Shown: positions 58,334 through 64,000 of the stretch, one piece after another | How positions within the stretch are numbered: the stretch's first letter is position 1 | How the letters are laid out: each line of letters opens with the position of its first letter | Notes under the pieces: generated by a model | The model's database searches: none | Told to the model about the DNA's origin: nothing | Seen by the model: the letters and a program-made list of their open reading frames with translations, nothing else | From: Eopsaltria australis | Taxonomy: Eukaryota; Chordata; Aves; Passeriformes; Petroicidae | Assembly (NCBI GenBank): GCA_034509425.1 | Contig: JAVTVJ010000143.1 | Location: 2,046,001 to 2,110,000 of the forward strand | Length of the DNA: 64,000 bases | Reading direction: 5' to 3' | Program-made: the position numbers and the translations under genes

Positions 58334-61300
58334 CTGAAATGAAAAGAACACATATCAATCAGCACACAGTGCTTTGGACATCCCCTCTGGGACATTCCTC
58401 TGCCACTCGAAGCATCTTTTCACCCAGACAGAAACATTCATCTCTGAACATACAAACATCAGGAGGAGTTATTACTCTCCATTTCCATCATTGGAACTAA
58501 AGGCAAACAGAGGTAACTTAAGCATCACTTTATACAGGAATCCGAGAAGCTCTAAGGACCTCCCTGTCTCAAGAAGCTTTGCAGACTTTAGACAGTGTTA
58601 CTTCCATACAACCTGAGATGCCACTGATACTGACTTTCACAAATGCTCCAGTTTTTCTGTTCCTGAAACTGCCCACAGAAGAGTGAATTTTACTTCCTAT
58701 ATGATTACTACATTGACAGTGCTTTGAAGGAGTGAGTCTCCTAAGCACAATCTTACAAACAAGCAGCTCATGTTATTCCTCACCTCAAGGACAAGCCAAT
58801 TTATTGTTTCTCTGTTGAACGGTCATTCAGTTCAACAGCTTTAAAAACATTCTTAATAGACTGAAGAGGAAACACAATAAACTCACAAGGAGTCCAAAGA
58901 CTCAAGACCTCACACAGTTAGGATACAAGTTCAGACTTCCAATGTACCTCATGAAAGTAATTTGAAAACCAGAAATATTTAAAATTCACTCTTTATTAGA
59001 TGACTTTGCAACCTTATGCTTCTCAGCACCATCAGTATTTTGTATCAACTTTTGATTCCAAGAATAGGTATTGGAATTTCTAGTACCAATTCAAGTTACA
59101 TAGAGAAACAGCTGCAGTTTAAATTCTGTTAATGCTGACTTATACAAGTAATATTTATATTGTCCAAACCACAGCAGCTTATTAGTCTTTGGCATTTTAG
59201 TTTTTGGTGACTGAGATTCTAGAGAGGTCTAGGTCCACTGTCTCCTACATGAGTAGGAGCACAGAAGGGTAAAACAGCTCAGGCATTGCGATCAGCTGCC
59301 TGTCATTTGAGGGAAGCAAGTGAAGTGCCCTTCAGCAATGCAGAACTGGCCATTTAGTTGTTGTTAATCCTGATACATGCCTACTCAAACTTTCAAGAAG
59401 TCTAATACTTTTGTCCATTTTCCAAAAGTTTCAAGCAATTTCAAGTGTTCCAAAACATCAACTAGTGGCAGAAAATTACAGCTTCTTTCCCTGTTCATCA
59501 CATATATTTGACTACAAGGTTGTGAGTAAAAGTTTCCTAGCTCTGGTTCAAAATGGTCCAACCTTGAGAGTCGTGGGGATCACGTGCCCTGTGTTCACAC
59601 CACGCATTTCCCCACACCACTGGGATCACAGCCATGAATGTGCAAGTAGATGTGACAAGGCCTGAAGAGCAGATCACCACCAGCATTCCAAAGCACCTCC
59701 AATCTCACCCCTTTCCTTCAACAGAAACATCTCACAGTATTTAAATATCCCACTACATTTGCATGTCCAAACGCCTGTGTCACCCTATGACTGTTAATCC
59801 TCCCTTAAGGATTCCAAAGGGGCTCTTACAGCAGGTCATATGAAAGATGATTAAGTAACTCAAGGAAACAAGTGCCTTAGGATAGTTTAAGAGCAAAGGG
59901 AATAAGGGAATCCCTTGCCAAGTACAAATGAATCCAGATTTTGTAATTTCTTGACTTAGACTCAAAAAAATAAACTGAAATTATGCACTTCTGAAACCAA
60001 CTCTTGCATAAGACGCAGAGAATGGGTTTTTATTAATCTGCCTCTTAACAATGGCCACAAGAGAAGAGACACAGAGCAGCCACAGCACACCATACAAACG
60101 GAAATGTTAGGCCCAAAATAGAAGCAACTACTACAGTTTGCCTTGTCATTTTAGCAAAATACCTACAGACCCCACATATTTGCTTAAAATGAAATTTTTC
60201 CATTCTACAACAGTGCTTTGTAAGGGCCACTGCTCAAAAGACTGAAGTGCAGGGTGCCTTGGCAGGCACTCCACAGGGCAAAAAAACAACCCACAACTTC
60301 AGAGCTCAGTAATTTACAATATCTGTATCACCTTGATTTCCAGATAAAGCAGAAGATAATGTTCACAGTTGCAATTTGACCTAGAAATTCCAATTAACTT
60401 CTCGAATGACAAAGCTAAAGAACACGGTATAGTTCCCTCAGCTTATAAAGATGCATCTGTTGGAATCATGAAGTTTAACCAGTTTTCACTAATATATCAC
60501 TAATAATGGAACATATGATGAGCTTTGTTCTAATTTACCTTGCCAACCTGAAGAAAGCTGTTTTTAAAGCAGTAACACTATTTATTGTGTAAATGAGCAG
60601 CAAGTCGTACAATCTAAGACCTTAAGTGTCTTCCTTTATAGATTTTAGATTTGTCTTAATTGGATTATTTGTCCTGTGCACACAGCAGAGACACTCAAGT
60701 GTTTGCTCCTAGGGCACTTGCCAGCATTAGGAGTTCATTACTGGACTGAAGCAAGTCATTTGCTTCATGGTCCATCCTCTGACAATCTTCTGGCCACAGT
60801 AATATACACCAAAAGGGTGCAAATGTTTATGGAAATAAACAACACTCCCATTTTGTAAGCTATTTCTTTTTAAAGACTTGAAAATACTTCCCTTATTTTC
60901 AGCCATACACCTGCCCCTGATGAAAATTTTAATTTCCTAAAGCTATTAATTTATTTTCCCTTTTACCATGGGGAAAGCACAGCTCATTAAAATGTAACCA
61001 CTGAGTCTGGAGATTTTGTACTTCATTTACATTAACAGGGCAAAAAATATAGACCTCAGTCTGGGACATTGCTAACCTGAGTAGGATATTTAGTTATTTA
61101 AATTTAGAAACTATGTCTTTGCTCTGTATCCTTAACTTATGTTTGTAAGGAAAGTGAACTGCAATTTTTACTTTGGATTATCAGCAATTGCTTCTCTAAC
61201 TTCAGCAAGTGTGGTAATAAACACAATTTTAAAATATTAAAAATGGGGTGAGGAAAGGGAAACAGTAATACGTATCAGCCAGCTTTTCTTATCCCAAGAT

Positions 61301-64000
61301 GAAATCAAGGCCATCTTTTACTTTTTTAAACCCACCAAAACCTCTTGGCAAACCTTTCAAGAAGCATTATTTACCTGCTACACTCATGGATTACCAGTTA
61401 CTGCTAGAAATTGGGTCCTTTGTGTCCTAAGCAAGCAACAGAGCATTAAGCAAAGCCTGACTAAAATACTTCAGGAATTTGTGAAGTCAGCACCTTTGGT
61501 AGAAATAGTCTGCAGGCTCAGCAACACAAACATGGAAATCCCACCCCCATGCACACAGCTGTAGCAGCGAGATGACAGGAACACCCCGAGTCACATCTGA
61601 AGGTTTATTCTCTCAAATTTTAAATCTTGCTTAGCATATGAACAAATGCCCGTCTGGAGTAATTCCTTCAGGCTGTCTATTTTGAAGGAAGTATATGATC
61701 TCATTTAGACCCTGACTGAACATCAATAGCATTGCAACTAGCTGGTGGTAAAAGTTTAACTCCATATATTGGCAATCACATTGAACAATTAAGTTTTCAC
61801 CTTACTACAGTCTATTCATGCCTGCAGTTGCCTGAGAACAGCACCAGCACACTGTATGTTAAATGCCACTGAGGACAATCACATAACGCTGAGGAGACTC
61901 AGGACCCACCAGTTAAAACCAGGCTGAAGTATCTAACTCCAAATCTCAACTCAAGCAGCTGTATTGTATGGTAACCTTATTCAAACATGATTAACTGCTT
62001 ATATCAGAGGATGACAAAGCAAAACAAAATCTCACAGTGGAAGGCAGTTCCATTGTGAAGGACAAATGAAAACAGAATTATCATAAACCAAGGAGCTAGA
62101 TCTTCTGTCTCACTAAGTGTGGGAGGGCACTGTTAAAATGTGTCTGATTAACTGAGAAGTTTTCATCACATCTGACTTGCCAACACTCACTGAATAATTT
62201 CTACATGCATAATTTTTCCCATCACTAGAAACACTCAAGTAGCCTTTAGGACAGTAAAAAGAAAGATGATGATAGCTGAAGGAATGCTGTGCTGCAGGAC
62301 TAGGAGCATACGTTCCAGAGCTAACAAAGGCAATTGCTCTGCCACACTTTCAGGCTGTTACCCAGATCCCAGTCTCATGAAATTATCAGAGCTGTAGACC
62401 AACAAAATGTTCTGTAGCTACACCATTCAGCTTGGAGAGGCTTTAATAAAGGTCATGTCATGTCTACAGACTGATGGGTAGGACAGCAGTTAAGCCAGAG
62501 CACAAGAAGGTTATGCTCCATATGAGTTCAGGCCATATCCTTCTCACTTTCACTTATTCAAACTTTTATCGTTTTAACAGACTATCATTAAATATCCATA
62601 ATAAGTTATTAAAAGAGGTGACTGCAAGTCAGTAAGCTTTGGGTTGCGGTTTTGCTGGAAGACATGTAGTGTCTGCAGCCTTACAGCCCTAGTGTACGAG
62701 TGCCGCTCATCTTCTCCAACATGAGTATTGAGCGCAGAGGTACCCAGCCACAACACAGTCCAAGGTGCTTATGGGTGATTACTTCATATCTGGCAGTTTG
62801 TCAGGCTTCAGACTCCATCATGCTGCCTACTGCCTTCATTAGGTAAGGTAAATTTAGTCTGCAGAGCAGTATTATCTTTAATTACCATCTTGTTTAATGA
62901 AGATAGAGTAGGGAACAGCATAAGTCACGCAGCTCATCAAAGAACCAACTACTATTCTTGTATTTCCCAGTAATCCAAGCTACAGTTAGCACTTCAGTAC
63001 TGCATAAATACACCTCCATTCCTCTGCTTGGAGCTCTGCATTACAACCCAAAGAATGAGAAAACAGAGGTTACAGGAAAGGGGTTTGTTGAGTCCATTCA
63101 TTTGAAAAGAACACCTGACATGTCTTAATAGTAACTTGGCAGCATCGTTGCAAGATTAAGCAAGTACTTCAAGGTTAGAATTAGTGGGTTGCTTTGGCTC
63201 ACTCAGACAGTGACCTGCTCCATCAGGATTAACTTGTTGCTATATTAACTGCAGACTGCTTAAGACAAGTTTGAGGCACACAACCCTGTGCTAACTAGAA
63301 CTGCTACTAGTTCTTAACTTTCATACAAACCACAGGATATACTTCTGGCCAAGCCTACACATTTATTTCCCAGAGGAACAGAGAAGCACTTTCTCTTTCA
63401 GCAGCTACACAAATACTGAGCAGAGTAGACTTCTGCAGGCAAGGCCCTGAGACACAGGCATATTGTCAACATTTAAAGCAACAAATAAATAAATCACTTC
63501 ACAGAAATTTAGATGTTCCCAGTACTCAACTGGCTCCAATCTGCTTATGGCCAGCAGTCAGTGTAACTGAGCCCAGCCAACAATTCATTTGTTTTGAATT
63601 CATGTACAGGTGAGAACTGCTACATTGTGTTACCTCAGCCTTACCTGCCCTATCTCCATCTGACAATTTATGGTTACAGATGTACCACTACTGGCATTAT
63701 AAAGCAGAGGGTAGAAGGTTCTGTTAGCACAAAAGCCTGCCACAATTCCGTCATGCTTCTTGAAGGCCAGGAGTAGTGTAAGTGACTATTTGTGGCACTA
63801 CCATAAGTCTAACATAACATAAACTCTGTTCACATTCAATTATCAAATGGGCCTTGAAGAGAGAAGACGAGTCTGCTTTTCTGTTTAGGAGAGAGAATAC
63901 AAATACTACCAAGGTTAAGAGCAGGAACTTCTCTGAATTCCTTAACAGCTAGGAACACTTATCTGGGCAGAACACAGTTCTTACACAAAAGATAAACTCT
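58334..64000 (-). other. AP2A2 intron 1 (partial)
   Basis: Everything right of exon 2. No GC-rich CpG-island-like stretch and no match to the conserved first exon (starting MPAVSKGDGMRG), so exon 1 and the promoter lie more than 5.6 kb upstream of exon 2. No other feature recognised. Confidence 0.65.

Noticed and set aside
60000..64000. Possible AP2A2 exon 1 or promoter near the right edge
   Set aside because: No sequence encoding MPAVSKGDGMRG in either form and no GC-rich island; exon 1 must lie outside the window.

Overview
This is vertebrate nuclear DNA, almost certainly from a bird. The genes are split into many short exons with GT-AG introns. The interspersed repeats include CR1 LINE 3' ends of avian type and an LTR that resembles an avian endogenous-retrovirus LTR. 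The gene order matches the mucin/AP2A2 neighbourhood of human 11p15.5. The exact species cannot be fixed from sequence alone; a galliform is plausible but unproven. Exons were joined by hand from splice signals and frame. All identifications rest on motif recognition and memory of the families, not on a search.

Left half (1-25991, + strand): the 3' part of a gel-forming mucin gene, MUC6. In birds this is the gene of beta-ovomucin of egg white. The window opens inside the third von Willebrand D domain (D3). It continues through the C8/cysteine-rich exons (to 3359), six small Thr/Ser/Pro linker exons (4300-9177), a large PTS region (9620-22681) and a two-exon C-terminal cystine knot ending in a stop at 25989-25991. 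There is no D4 or VWC region, which is the MUC6 layout. The 27 exons seen here join in one open frame of 2641 residues.

The unusual part is the PTS region. It is not one giant exon. It is twelve near-identical exons of 148 codons (444 nt, one of 447), each flanked by its own intron and all in phase 1-1, plus a diverged 201-codon terminal exon. Exons and introns have been amplified together as a 2.1-kb higher-order unit (two exon types and two intron types alternating). A CR1 fragment sits inside one intron type and was copied along.

Middle (25992-29905): tail-to-tail intergenic space with candidate poly(A) signals for both genes.

Right half (29906-58333, - strand): AP2A2, the alpha-2 (alpha-C) large subunit of the clathrin adaptor AP-2. 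Exons 2-22 are all present with intact splice sites. With a 67-nt first exon, which lies beyond the right edge, they give exactly 939 residues. Two points stand out. The intron between exons 17 and 18 is a textbook U12-type AT-AC intron. Intron 15 holds a 78-nt, phase-matched candidate cassette exon that would insert 26 acidic residues at the hinge/ear junction. From 58334 to 64000 I see only intron 1.

The two genes are neighbours by synteny and do not work together: one makes secreted mucus or egg-white gel, the other is a housekeeping endocytic adaptor.
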